64,000 nucleotides of DNA. Origin: Candidatus Blochmannia vicinus. Its GTDB lineage: Bacteria; Pseudomonadota; Gammaproteobacteria; Enterobacterales; Enterobacteriaceae. The DNA is taken from NCBI GenBank assembly GCA_030020825.1, contig CP125213.1:372001-436000 (forward strand), written 5' to 3'. Positions 1-9,405 of this stretch are shown one piece after another (the stretch's first letter is position 1; each line of letters starts with the position of its first letter). Made by a program: the position numbers and the translations under genes. A model generated the notes under the pieces. The model was not told the origin of the DNA. It did not search any database and saw only the letters and a program-made list of their open reading frames with translations.

Positions 1-335
1 CATTAAATCCTTGATTATATTTAATTTTTAAATGAAACAATAAAGCATTATACTAACAAATACAGTATGTTTGTGAAACACCTTTATGAAATACTTTGTT
101 TTATTCCATATCTATTAAGTATAAATAGATATATTTATTCATTTTTATATAACATATGATTATATCTGATAATTAATAAATGAAACCCAGTATTCCATGC
201 TTCTTAGCAAATCATTAATATTTTAGTAGCCACTCTCCCAAACAATATTAAAAATATAAAATTTAAATATTGACAGAAATCATATATATCTATACCAATT
301 TATATAGATAATAAAATACAGACATACAATAAAAA
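1..335. other. AT-rich intergenic stretch at window edge
   Basis: No open frame, RNA gene or strong hairpin is visible. It lies downstream of cysQ and looks like ordinary degenerate spacer. Confidence 0.6.
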
Positions 336-1109
336 TTAATATGATGAAACTTGAAAACCTGAGTTTAAAAAAGATTGATTTATATTTCTATAGTGCAAAG
401 CATTTCCATCCCAATCATTAATTATAGCACCAGCTGATCTAGCTATAACATGTCCAGCAGCTGTATCCCAAATCTTAGTACAAGAAAACCTTGGATAAAA
501 ATGTACACTACCTTCCGCTACTAAACAAAATTTAAACGATGAGCCAATATTAATAATTTTATAATTTTTAAATCTTTTCAAATAATTGCATAAATGATGT
601 TGATCATAATCAACATCATTACGACTCATCACTATCATCGGATAACAAGATGTACGAACTGAAATACTTATACGCTCTCCTCTATAATTAATCTTCCATA
701 CTTGCCCATTATCTGCCGCATACAGTATATTATATGCAGGAACATACACTACTCCCATAATAGGTTGACCATATTCTATGAATGCTATATTCACAGTAAA
801 TGCGCCATTTCTCAATAAAAATTCTTTTGTTCCATCTAAAGGATCTATCAACCAAAAACAATTTCCGTCTCTGCATTCTTGCCATTTAGTAATATCCTCT
901 TCAGATAGCACTGGAATTTCAGGTGTTAAATTTCGTAACGAATACATGATAATCTTATGAGAGAGTAAATCAGCATTAGTTACAGGAGATTGATCTAGCT
1001 TCTGGTATGAATCTAACTTTAAACTCCCATTGTAAATCTTCATGATTTCTGTTCCAGCAGCACGAGCAATATAACTTATTTTTTCAATCATTCCATTATG
1101 GAATATCAT
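336..1109 (-). CDS. cysQ: 3'(2'),5'-bisphosphate nucleotidase CysQ
   Basis: This enzyme hydrolyses 3'-phosphoadenosine 5'-phosphate (PAP) to AMP, clearing the by-product of sulfate assimilation and of phosphopantetheine transfer. The inositol-monophosphatase-fold motifs are present: LSEEDI near residue 68, the metal-binding DPLDGTKEF near residue 90, and WDTAAGHV near residue 215. The protein has 257 aa against about 246 in E. coli. An internal Met at residue 7 aligns best with the E. coli start, but the upstream ATG has an AGGAT Shine-Dalgarno at 1117-1121 with 7-nt spacing, so the longer form is kept. Retention suggests that PAPS-producing pathways persist. Confidence 0.93.
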   Translation of the reverse strand: MIFHNGMIEKISYIARAAGTEIMKIYNGSLKLDSYQKLDQSPVTNADLLSHKIIMYSLRNLTPEIPVLSEEDITKWQECRDGNCFWLIDPLDGTKEFLLRNGAFTVNIAFIEYGQPIMGVVYVPAYNILYAADNGQVWKINYRGERISISVRTSCYPMIVMSRNDVDYDQHHLCNYLKRFKNYKIINIGSSFKFCLVAEGSVHFYPRFSCTKIWDTAAGHVIARSAGAIINDWDGNALHYRNINQSFLNSGFQVSSY

Positions 1110-1242
1110 AATACATATCCTAATAACCTTTTATATACGTCATAACATAAATTAAAAAATATACCAATAATCTATATATAGAAAGAACTACATTTAGGTG
1201 TTAATAACTACACATACTATAATTTGTAATTTACATGAAAGA

Positions 1243-1710
1243 TCATTTGTTCTTTATAATTGGACTAATAATAACGTTTATTCTAGCAAAAATATCATTA
1301 TAAATATGTATATTTATGTTATACGTACCAGTAGTTCTCAATACATTGTGATTAGGTAATCTAATCTGAGATTTAAATACTTTAAAACCAGAAGCCGTTG
1401 TAATTTCATCAGCAATATCGCGAGAACCTATAGAACCAAATAATTTTCCTTTAACCCCTGCTTTAGCTCTAATAGTAATACTCTTTAATTTATTAATTGT
1501 TTCTGCACAAAGTTCAGCCTTAGTCTTCATTTCTATCGCTTTATTTTGCAACTCAAGCTGCTTTTCTTTAAATATTGTAATATTATTTTTTGTAGCTGGC
1601 ATTGCTTTATGTTTTGGTATTAAAAAATTACGAGCATAACCTGATTTCACAGTAATTTCTGATCCCATATTTCCAAGTTTATCAACGTTATTAATCAAAA
1701 TAATTTTCAT
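1243..1710 (-). CDS. rplI: 50S ribosomal protein L9
   Basis: L9 is a two-domain ribosomal protein joined by a long helix. The N-terminal domain (MKIILINNVDKLGNMGSEI..) and the C-terminal domain (IRAKAGVKGKLFGSIGSRDIADEI) are both present, giving about 155 aa against 149 in E. coli. The open frame extends 11 codons upstream, but the ATG at 1710 matches the invariant L9 N-terminus. It is the last gene of the rpsF-rpsR-rplI operon, 59 bp after rpsR. Confidence 0.95.
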   Translation of the reverse strand: MKIILINNVDKLGNMGSEITVKSGYARNFLIPKHKAMPATKNNITIFKEKQLELQNKAIEMKTKAELCAETINKLKSITIRAKAGVKGKLFGSIGSRDIADEITTASGFKVFKSQIRLPNHNVLRTTGTYNINIHIYNDIFARINVIISPIIKNK

Positions 1711-1769
1711 TGTTATTCCAATGTTTTCTAATAACAAAATCACACTAATCTATATTCATCCTAAATTTA

Positions 1770-1994
1770 TTAATGATGATCAGTATATGGCAACAAAGAT
1801 AAATAACGCGCTCTCTTGATGGCACGAGCTAATTGTCTTTGGTATTTTGCTCTCGTTCCAGTAATTCTACTTGGAATAATCTTTCCACTTTCTATAATAG
1901 AATGTTGTATTGTAATAAGATCTTTATAATCAATATTAGTACACTTTTCTGCTGTAAACCTACAGAACTTACGATGACGTACAAATCGCCCCAT
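1770..1994 (-). CDS. rpsR: 30S ribosomal protein S18
   Basis: S18 binds S6 on the platform of the small subunit. The family core RRKFCRFT..  appears as [20 protein letters not shown], and the end [14 protein letters not shown] is conserved. The start at 1994 is decided by a GGAG Shine-Dalgarno (complement of 2001-2004) 6 nt upstream and by the 74-aa length (75 in E. coli); an upstream in-frame ATG adds only four residues. In E. coli priB lies between rpsF and rpsR. Here that position (2007-2225) is empty. Confidence 0.95.
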   Translation of the reverse strand: MGRFVRHRKFCRFTAEKCTNIDYKDLITIQHSIIESGKIIPSRITGTRAKYQRQLARAIKRARYLSLLPYTDHH

Positions 1995-2225
1995 AACTAA
2001 CTCCATATTTATTATATAAACTTTTATATTTAACTAAATTAATATAATGATAATATTATATTTATCCAATGCAGTGTACAATAACATGTTTGTATAGTTT
2101 TAATTGTTATTGGTTACTAAAAATTCATGAACATTTAATTAAATGAGTATAATTATTAAAATATATTTAAATAAAACATTTAAATTATTTTTATATATAA
2201 AATATATGTATATTTTAATATTTTA

Positions 2226-2579
2226 CTATGCATTAGTAACATGGTTCTCTTGATTGTCTTCTTTCTTTTTCATCATAGGAGACGGGTCAGATATTGCACA
2301 TTTAGTTCGCATGATCATACTACGTATGATCAGATTATTAAAACGAAAAGCGTTATTTAGTTCTTGCATAACATTTTGCGATACTTCTATATTTAATAAT
2401 ATATAATAAGCTTTATTAAATTTATTAATTGGATATGCTAATTGACGACGCCCCCAATTTTCAATACGATGAATTTTTCCTTTAGAATTTATAATGATTT
2501 CTGTGTAATTATTAATTATACCAGATATTTGTTCACTGCAGTCAGGATTAACCATAAAAACTATTTCATAATAACGCAT
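2226..2579 (-). CDS. rpsF: 30S ribosomal protein S6
   Basis: S6 is the partner of S18. The N-terminus [17 protein letters not shown] and the core [30 protein letters not shown] are diagnostic. It has 117 aa against 131-135 in E. coli, because the acidic tail that RimK glutamylates is short and mostly non-glutamate (ending [14 protein letters not shown]). First gene of the rpsF-rpsR-rplI cluster. Confidence 0.95.
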   Translation of the reverse strand: MRYYEIVFMVNPDCSEQISGIINNYTEIIINSKGKIHRIENWGRRQLAYPINKFNKAYYILLNIEVSQNVMQELNNAFRFNNLIIRSMIMRTKCAISDPSPMMKKKEDNQENHVTNA

Positions 2580-2759
2580 ACTTTATTCCTTTCATTCTAG
2601 AATATTTTTGTTTAATTAGTAACATTCTTAAAAAATAATAGGACATTTATATCTTCTTTTACTTAATTTCACATAAATGAAATTTATATATACATGTTAA
2701 TCTTTTATGATTAACACCATACATCTTAAATAATAATGTATACTTTATGTTATAATTAG

Positions 2760-2787
2760 ATGATTGAATATATATATATTCAATCAT
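2760..2787. terminator. 28-nt perfect palindrome just after rlmB
   Basis: The palindrome (arms beginning ATGATTGAATATAT) lies 3 bases past the rlmB stop codon on the minus strand. Its position suits a transcript end, but it has no following U-run and is nearly all A/T, so function as an intrinsic terminator is only possible. Confidence 0.4.
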
Positions 2788-2790
2788 TAT

Positions 2791-3534
2791 TTATTTATAC
2801 TTTCCACGTTGTCTTAACGTTTCAAACAAACATATTCCTGTAGCCACTGAAACATTCAATGATGTAGCAGTTCCTAACATTGGAATAGTAATTAATTCAT
2901 TACAATATTTTTGAGTTAAACGACGAATACCATTTCCTTCAGAACCCATTACAAAAGCTAATGGTTTAATTAATTCAGTATTAAAAATAAGACGTTTAGA
3001 TTTCATTATAGTACCAATAATCCAAATATTATTGTTTTGAAGTAATTTCAATGTCCTAGTCAAATTAGTTACTTGCATAAAAGGTATATGCTCTACAGAG
3101 CCGCTAGCTACTTTTCTAACTGTCCCATTCAAACGAGCTGATCGATTACGGGGCGCAATAACTATATGAGCTCCAGCTGCATCTGCAGATCGTAAACATG
3201 CGCCCAAATTACGTGGATCAGTAATTCCATCTAATATCACCAATAATGGTGTAGTTTTGCATTGTATTAAAAAATTGGGCAAATCATTTTCTTTCATACA
3301 ATATCTTTGAACTATTTCAGCAATAATTCCTTGATGTAATGCTCCTTGCGCTTTAATATCTAATTGCTGACGATCGCATGTTTTAATGCTAATTTTACAT
3401 TGCTTTATCTGGTCAATTAACGATTTTAAACGAAAATCTTTATATTTCTGTGTAATATACACAGATAAAATCTGTTTTGCATTATTATCTAAAACAGATT
3501 TTACAGCATGTATGCCGTACACTAATTCGATCAT
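2791..3534 (-). CDS. rlmB: 23S rRNA (guanosine-2251-2'-O)-methyltransferase RlmB
   Basis: A SpoU-family (SPOUT) methyltransferase that modifies G2251 in the peptidyl-transferase P loop. The N-terminal substrate-binding domain (IYGIHAVKSVL-like start) is followed by SPOUT motif 1 (DPRNLGACLRSADAAGAHIV, about residue 126), motif 2 (FVMGSEGNGIRRL, about 192) and motif 3 (LNVSVATGICLFE, about 223). The 247 aa compare with 243 in E. coli. In E. coli rnr lies immediately upstream; here the 270-bp gap to purA holds only an inverted repeat. Confidence 0.95.
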   Translation of the reverse strand: MIELVYGIHAVKSVLDNNAKQILSVYITQKYKDFRLKSLIDQIKQCKISIKTCDRQQLDIKAQGALHQGIIAEIVQRYCMKENDLPNFLIQCKTTPLLVILDGITDPRNLGACLRSADAAGAHIVIAPRNRSARLNGTVRKVASGSVEHIPFMQVTNLTRTLKLLQNNNIWIIGTIMKSKRLIFNTELIKPLAFVMGSEGNGIRRLTQKYCNELITIPMLGTATSLNVSVATGICLFETLRQRGKYK

Positions 3535-3565
3535 CGTATTTTCTAAAACAACTCTATTTTAGTAG

Positions 3566-3686
3566 ATAAATTTGAACTAATATTTTTAAAAATTTAAACA
3601 CATGAATACAGAATAACATTTTTTAATTCTATTTTATACTCTGTTTCCACATCCAAAAATTACAAAAAATATTAGTTCAAATTTAT
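3566..3686. repeat. 22-bp perfect inverted repeat with 77-nt spacer
   Basis: Arms at 3566-3587 and 3665-3686 (ATAAATTTGAACTAATATTT.. and its exact complement) flank 77 nt in the rlmB-purA gap where rnr stood ancestrally. The arms are AT-rich but much longer than expected by chance. Confidence 0.7.
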
Positions 3687-3804
3687 AATTGAGTATTAAA
3701 TCCAAATGTTTCACTTATTATCACCGAATATTAATATAAATGAAATATATATATCAAACAAATAATTATTTTATTTAAAATAAAGTATCAGTTCCTTGTG
3801 TTAA

Positions 3805-5103
3805 TTAAGAATTAAATGGATTACATAATACTATTATCGCTGAACGTTCTGAACCAGTAGAAATAATATTGATAGGAATCCCAATAATTTCTTCTATACG
3901 TTTAATGTAATATTGCGACTCCTTAGGAAGTTTATGGAATGATGTAATACCTACAGTACTTATTTTCCATCCAGGTAATGTTTCATATATCGGTTCTAAA
4001 TTTTCTAATTCTTCTAAAGAACATGGAAAATTGTATATTACTTTCCCATTTTTCTTACGATACGCAATACAAATTTTTATTTCTTCCAAACCATCTAAAA
4101 CATCAAGTTTTGTTAAACAACATGAAAAGAAAGAATTAATTTTCACAGAATATCGTACTGCTACTGCATCAAACCAACCAGTGCGACGACGACGTCCAGT
4201 GGTAGAACCAATTTCATTTCCATTTATACACAACCGAGTACCTATCTCGTTCGATAGTTCTGTAGGAAAAGGACCGAACCCAACACGAGTAGAATACGCC
4301 TTTACAACACCTAAAATATAATCAATACAATCCATGCCAATCCCTACACCAACACTTACGCTTCCGGAAATAGTATGAGTGGATGTAACATAAGGATATG
4401 TTCCATGATTAACATCTAATAAACTACCCTGAGCTCCTTCAAATATAACCGTATTTCCTCGTTTTATAGCATCATATAATAACTCGGGAACATCAACAAT
4501 CATATCAATTAATATATCAGATGTTGATATCACTTCATCTAAAACCACATGATAATTAATAGGTTTCATCTTGTAATAATGAACTAATTGAAAATTATAA
4601 TAATTTATTGTATCTTGTAGTTTATTTTTAAAATTTTCTATGTTATATAAATCGCCCACCCGTAACGCACGTCGTGCTATATTATCTTCATAAGCTGGTC
4701 CAATACCACAACCTGTAGTACCGATAGTTTTAGAAGATTGATAATTTTCTCTAGCTAAATCCATTGCTACATGATAAGACAATACTAAGGGACAAGATGC
4801 GGAAATAAATATACGTTTACATGTTGATACACCTGCTTTTTTCAGCATTTCTATTTCTTTTATTAAAGATACTGGTGATATTACAACCCCACCAGCAATA
4901 ATAGTAGTTACATGATTATGTAAAATACCAGAAGGAACTAAATGCAAAGTAATTTTTTTTTGGCCTACTACAATAGTATGACCAGCATTATGTCCTCCTT
5001 GATAACGCACCACATATTGAACTTGTGAAGTTAACAAATCAACTATTTTTCCTTTACCCTCATCGCCCCATTGAGCTCCTAATACAACAACACTTCTAAC
5101 CAT
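3805..5103 (-). CDS. purA: Adenylosuccinate synthetase
   Basis: Catalyses the GTP-dependent first step from IMP to AMP, joining aspartate to IMP. The N-terminal GTP loop QWGDEGKGK (residues 11-19), GGHNAGHT with its catalytic His (about 40), GTTGCGIGPAYEDN (IMP loop) and STTGRRRRTGWFDA near residue 300 are all intact. 432 aa, same as E. coli. A run of nine A in the coding strand (complement of 4953-4961) is in frame. No neighbouring purine genes, as in E. coli. Confidence 0.97.
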   Translation of the reverse strand: MVRSVVVLGAQWGDEGKGKIVDLLTSQVQYVVRYQGGHNAGHTIVVGQKKITLHLVPSGILHNHVTTIIAGGVVISPVSLIKEIEMLKKAGVSTCKRIFISASCPLVLSYHVAMDLARENYQSSKTIGTTGCGIGPAYEDNIARRALRVGDLYNIENFKNKLQDTINYYNFQLVHYYKMKPINYHVVLDEVISTSDILIDMIVDVPELLYDAIKRGNTVIFEGAQGSLLDVNHGTYPYVTSTHTISGSVSVGVGIGMDCIDYILGVVKAYSTRVGFGPFPTELSNEIGTRLCINGNEIGSTTGRRRRTGWFDAVAVRYSVKINSFFSCCLTKLDVLDGLEEIKICIAYRKKNGKVIYNFPCSLEELENLEPIYETLPGWKISTVGITSFHKLPKESQYYIKRIEEIIGIPINIISTGSERSAIIVLCNPFNS

Positions 5104-5208
5104 TTCTTAAAGTCACCTATTAATTTAAATAATTATTTCCTATAAAGATTAGGTATATAAAGTATAACAAATAATACTTGCTTATAATGTATATAATATG
5201 GGTACTTA

Positions 5209-6252
5209 TTAATCATAAGATTTTAATTTGTTAATACTCGGCAGAACTTGTGGAGATTGCATAAAACGTAAAAAATCAGTTTCTGTGCTTAACACCATTA
5301 GATCATTATTATTTTTCTTAAAACTATTTTCATATGCACGTAAAGTACGTATTAAAGCATAAAATGATGGATCCTCATTAAAAGTAGTAGCATACAGTTT
5401 TGCAGTTTCTGCATCAGCTTCTCCTCGAATAATTAAAGACTGACGTTTGGCTTCAGCTAAAGTACGTGTGACCTCATAGTCTGCAGTAGCACGTAATTTT
5501 TCTGCTTCTTCCCGTCCCTGAGATCTATGACGTCTAGCAACGGCCTCACGTTCTGCTCGCATGCGCTGATAAATTGCATCAGATACTTCTGTTGGCAAAT
5601 TAATTTGTTTAATCCGCACATCTACTATCTCAATACCCAATGCGGCCATACTGTTTGGATTGACCACATTAGAAACCCGATACTGTTTTTGTTCTGAAAT
5701 ATCGTATTTTTCTGAATTAAGGTTAAAATTTTTAATATTGTTAGGACATGATGCAATCGCTTCTTCTCCTGAAGTACCATTGTTTAACGATGCGCGTACA
5801 TCAGTCATTAATCTATTTCGTGAATCTGTCACAATACCTTGAACATTTAATCTTCCCAATTCCGAGCGTAATCGATCAGAAAATTTTCGTTTTATTAATA
5901 CTTCTGCTTGGGAAATATCACCCCCCCCTGTTGCTAAATAATATTGGCTTAAATCACTGATACGCCACTTAATATAAGAATCAATAATTAAATCTTTTTT
6001 TTCCATAGTAACAAAGCGATCTGCTTGATTATCCATAGTTTGAATACGTGAATCTAAAATTTTTATTGTCTCAATAAATGGAATTTTTATATGTAATCCA
6101 GGATTATAGATTAATGGGTTATTATCTGTATCACGCAATACTTTGCCAAAACGTAATATAATACCTTTATGCCCCTCTTCTATCGTAAATAAAGAAAAAA
6201 ACAATACTACTACTATTATACATATAAAGAATGAAAAAACATTTCGTATCAT
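5209..6252 (-). CDS. hflC: HflC, membrane modulator of FtsH
   Basis: HflC and HflK form an SPFH-family complex in the inner membrane facing the periplasm that associates with and modulates the FtsH protease. One N-terminal membrane anchor (residues 5-22) is followed by the SPFH domain (EGHKGIILRFGKVLRD.. TMDNQADRFVTMEKKDLI) and the coiled-coil RMRAEREAVARRHRSQGREEAEKLRA. 347 aa against 334 in E. coli, with a low-similarity insert near residues 160-190. Its ATG directly abuts the hflK stop, which implies translational coupling. Confidence 0.95.
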   Translation of the reverse strand: MIRNVFSFFICIIVVVLFFSLFTIEEGHKGIILRFGKVLRDTDNNPLIYNPGLHIKIPFIETIKILDSRIQTMDNQADRFVTMEKKDLIIDSYIKWRISDLSQYYLATGGGDISQAEVLIKRKFSDRLRSELGRLNVQGIVTDSRNRLMTDVRASLNNGTSGEEAIASCPNNIKNFNLNSEKYDISEQKQYRVSNVVNPNSMAALGIEIVDVRIKQINLPTEVSDAIYQRMRAEREAVARRHRSQGREEAEKLRATADYEVTRTLAEAKRQSLIIRGEADAETAKLYATTFNEDPSFYALIRTLRAYENSFKKNNNDLMVLSTETDFLRFMQSPQVLPSINKLKSYD

Positions 6253-7551
6253 TTATGACTCTCTCCCTTTACGCATAATATTAACACGTTGTGTATTAGC
6301 TTGTCTTTTATCTAAAGATTTTTCTTCAGCTATAGTATTTGTATGCCGAGACGGTTGACTAATTTTCGATGTTAACTTTGAATGATCAGTATTAGAGTCA
6401 TCGGTAACACATATTTTGTTTAAATTAAAAGTATCATCAGTGTTATCAATGTTATCAGAATATTCAACTTTTCCGTTATTATTTTTAATTTTCTTTACTT
6501 GACCTGAAGGCAATAATAATACATTCTGAGTATTTTTTGAGTTTATGAATATTTTTCTAGTATTGCTCAATACACGTTCCATAGAATTTATATATAGTCG
6601 CTCACGAGTAATTTCAGGAGCTGCTTTATATTCCGGCAAAATTTTTGAAAATCTTTGTACTTCTCCTTGCGCTTCTAAAATAGTGCGTGCTTTATATGCA
6701 CGACCTTCTTCTAAGATACGTTGTGCTTGTCCATTGGCACGTGGTTGTACTTCATTAGCATAAGCTTCAGCTTCTCGAATATATTGTTGTTCATTTTCCC
6801 TAGCAGCAATAGCGTCATCGAATGCTGCTTTTACTTCTTCTGGTGGACGAGCTGTTTGAAAGTTTACATCCAATAAAGTAATACCCATATTATAAGGATA
6901 TATCGTTTTTTCTAAAACTCTTCGGGTATCACTACGCACTACTGTACGCCCTTCAGTTAAAATACGATCCATATTATACTTACCAATAACTCCACGCAAT
7001 GCGCTGTCAGTAGCTTGACGCAAACTATCATCTGCGTCAATAACGTTAAACAAATAATTTTTCGGTTCAGTTATACGATACTGCACATTCATTTCTACTC
7101 GAACTACATTTTCATCTGAAGTCAACATCATGCCAGATGCTGCTAATTCACGTACCGATTCTACATTTACTGGGATTACAACATCAAAAAAAGTAGGTTT
7201 CCAATTTAACCCTGGCTGCACTAAATGATGATATTTTCCAAATCTTAAAATTACTCCACGTTCTGCTTCTTTAATAGTATATAAACCACTAAAAATCCAT
7301 ACAAAAATAACGATAATCAATATTAAAATTATAAAAAAATTTTTGTTTTTAGAAAATTTTTTTATATCTTTATTTTTATTACTAAATATATTTAATTTAT
7401 CATTTATTTTATTTAAGCATTTATCTGGATCTAATATGTTAAATTTAGATTTATTTTTATCTTCGGAAGAAGAACTATTTACATCATTTTTATCATGATC
7501 CCCCCATGGATCATGAATATATTTGTAGTTATTAAAAAAATTAAAAATCAT
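6253..7551 (-). CDS. hflK: HflK, membrane modulator of FtsH
   Basis: Partner of HflC. The family's N-terminal DPWGD.. segment is followed by a lysine/asparagine-rich cytoplasmic stretch, one transmembrane helix (about residues 68-88, FFIILILIIVIFVWIFSGLY) and an SPFH domain (EAERGVILRFGKYHHLVQPGL). The start at 7551 has a GAGG Shine-Dalgarno (complement of 7558-7561); the frame extends four codons further to a GTG that would overlap that site. The C-terminal tail after residue about 355 is poorly conserved. Confidence 0.94.
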   Translation of the reverse strand: MIFNFFNNYKYIHDPWGDHDKNDVNSSSSEDKNKSKFNILDPDKCLNKINDKLNIFSNKNKDIKKFSKNKNFFIILILIIVIFVWIFSGLYTIKEAERGVILRFGKYHHLVQPGLNWKPTFFDVVIPVNVESVRELAASGMMLTSDENVVRVEMNVQYRITEPKNYLFNVIDADDSLRQATDSALRGVIGKYNMDRILTEGRTVVRSDTRRVLEKTIYPYNMGITLLDVNFQTARPPEEVKAAFDDAIAARENEQQYIREAEAYANEVQPRANGQAQRILEEGRAYKARTILEAQGEVQRFSKILPEYKAAPEITRERLYINSMERVLSNTRKIFINSKNTQNVLLLPSGQVKKIKNNNGKVEYSDNIDNTDDTFNLNKICVTDDSNTDHSKLTSKISQPSRHTNTIAEEKSLDKRQANTQRVNIMRKGRES

Positions 7552-7608
7552 ATTTTGCCTCACATATTATATGAGTGATATACATCATAATTCCTTATTT
7601 TAAAAATA

Positions 7609-8898
7609 TTAAATAATATAATCTATTAATAATTTATTATTTTTTAACAAACGACACCAATCTATAGAAGACAAATATATCTTTAATCTAACATAATTAT
7701 TATCTTCAACCCAATACTTTTTAACAACTTGCAACCTATATAATTTTTGGCATAAATCATTATTTATAGGCATTCGTAATTCATAAGAAATCATATTATT
7801 TAATAACAGCTCATTAAGAGCTTGTATTAATAAAGAAATACCCAAATTGTCTTGAGCAGATATCCATACTCGTATTGGACGGTTATCATGATCCCGGTCA
7901 ATATGTGGTAATGTTTTTTTTAATTGATCTATTTTATTCATCACTAAAAGTATTGGAGTGTTATGAATATTCATACTATTTAAAATATAATGTACTGTAT
8001 TAATATTTTGTTCAAATCTTTCGTTAGAAACATCTACGACATGTAATAATAATGTTGCTTGTATTGTTTCTTGTAAAGTTGCCTTAAAAGAAGATAACAA
8101 ACCTTGTGGTAAATTTTGAATAAAACCTACCGTATCTGATAATATAACATTAGAACCTCCTTTATACACAATACGTCTGCATGTAGGATCGAGAGTAGCA
8201 AACAATTTTTCTGCTGTATAAACATTTGACGCGGTCATCGTATTAAATAGAGTAGATTTTCCAGCATTTGTATATCCTACTAAAGAAACAGTAGGTGCTC
8301 CAATTCTTAACCGATGTCTTCTATTTTGCTCTCTTTGATTTTCTATTTTCTTTAGACGCAATAAGATTTGAGTAATCTCTTTACGCAACAAACGACGATC
8401 ACTTTCTAATTGCATTTCCCCTGATCCTCCTCGCAAACCAATCCCGCCCTTTTGACGTTCAAGATGACTCCATTCATGTACTAAACGAGAATTTAAATGA
8501 CGTAATTGAGCTAATTTTACTTGTAGTTTACCTTCATATGTACGCGCACGTTGCGCGAAAATATTAAGAATTAATTGATTTCTATCAATTATTTTACATT
8601 GTAATAAATGCATAAGATCACGTTCTTGATGAGGGGATAAAATGCAATTGAACAATATAATAGATACAGGATTATTTTTAACTATTTGTTCAAGCTCTAA
8701 TACTTTTCCAGTTCCAATAAAATATTTACTATTGTAAGTTTTACAATGGCTAGTAAGAATACCTTGAATTTGTATTCCTGCTGTAGAAGATAAAGATAAA
8801 AATTCTTCTAAATTAAAATTTTTCTCTTCTTTTTTTTTGGAAAAAATAGTATGAACCAATATAGCTTGTTTACCAAAAACATTTAAATCATACAACAA
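7609..8898 (-). CDS. hflX: Ribosome-dissociating GTPase HflX
   Basis: HflX is a GTPase that splits stalled 70S ribosomes, notably under heat stress. The N-terminal HflX domain carries GTGKVLELEQ, the glycine-rich linker reads GGIGLRGGSGEMQLESDRR, and the G domain has P-loop VGYTNAGKST (about residue 205), DTVGFIQNLP (G3) and NKID (G4). 429 aa against 426 in E. coli. Follows hfq and precedes hflK as in E. coli. Confidence 0.96.
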   Translation of the reverse strand: MLYDLNVFGKQAILVHTIFSKKKEEKNFNLEEFLSLSSTAGIQIQGILTSHCKTYNSKYFIGTGKVLELEQIVKNNPVSIILFNCILSPHQERDLMHLLQCKIIDRNQLILNIFAQRARTYEGKLQVKLAQLRHLNSRLVHEWSHLERQKGGIGLRGGSGEMQLESDRRLLRKEITQILLRLKKIENQREQNRRHRLRIGAPTVSLVGYTNAGKSTLFNTMTASNVYTAEKLFATLDPTCRRIVYKGGSNVILSDTVGFIQNLPQGLLSSFKATLQETIQATLLLHVVDVSNERFEQNINTVHYILNSMNIHNTPILLVMNKIDQLKKTLPHIDRDHDNRPIRVWISAQDNLGISLLIQALNELLLNNMISYELRMPINNDLCQKLYRLQVVKKYWVEDNNYVRLKIYLSSIDWCRLLKNNKLLIDYII

Positions 8899-9077
8899 TA
8901 ACTACTCCAAATAAATTTAATATACATAATCACATATAATAGAATTAATTAAACAACTCCACAGTATACTACACTTAATACTACTTGATAGTAATAATCA
9001 AGTTTAATATATAATCATATGCAAAAAGGCAAGAAATTTTCTGAAATAAACGATTATACGATTATAGTAAGAAATGT

Positions 9078-9311
9078 TTAACTATGACGATTACTGATAT
9101 AGTATGGGACGATACGAGAAGGCACAATGGTAGATATAGCATGTTTATAAATTATTTGATTAACTGTATTTCTTAAAAGTATCACAAATTTATCAAAAGA
9201 CTCAATTTCTCCTTGTAATTTAATACCATTTATTAAGTAAATAAAAACTGGAATGCGTTCTCGACGTAGTGCATTCAGAAATGGATCTTGTAATGATTGA
9301 CCTTTGTTCAT
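9078..9311 (-). CDS. hfq: RNA chaperone Hfq, tail-less form
   Basis: Hfq hexamers bind sRNAs and mRNA A/U tracts. The Sm core is complete: [23 protein letters not shown].. (Sm1) and [10 protein letters not shown] (Sm2), including the conserved Gln8, Phe42-region and Tyr55-Lys56-His57 residues of the U-binding pore. The protein stops at 77 aa, while E. coli Hfq has 102; the disordered C-terminal tail with its acidic tip is gone. Sits between miaA and hflX as in E. coli. Confidence 0.96.
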   Translation of the reverse strand: MNKGQSLQDPFLNALRRERIPVFIYLINGIKLQGEIESFDKFVILLRNTVNQIIYKHAISTIVPSRIVPYYISNRHS

Positions 9312-9405
9312 TTTTCGATTTCCTTAAAATTTATTTTTTATCATTTTAAATAATCCAAAAAATTATATAATTCCAAGTTTATTTTTCAAAATTTTATACA
9401 AAAAA

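Noticed and set aside
8983..9003. ACTTGAT/ATCAAGT hairpin downstream of hfq as a terminator
   Set aside because: Only seven base pairs with a seven-nt loop and no U-run; well within chance for this composition.
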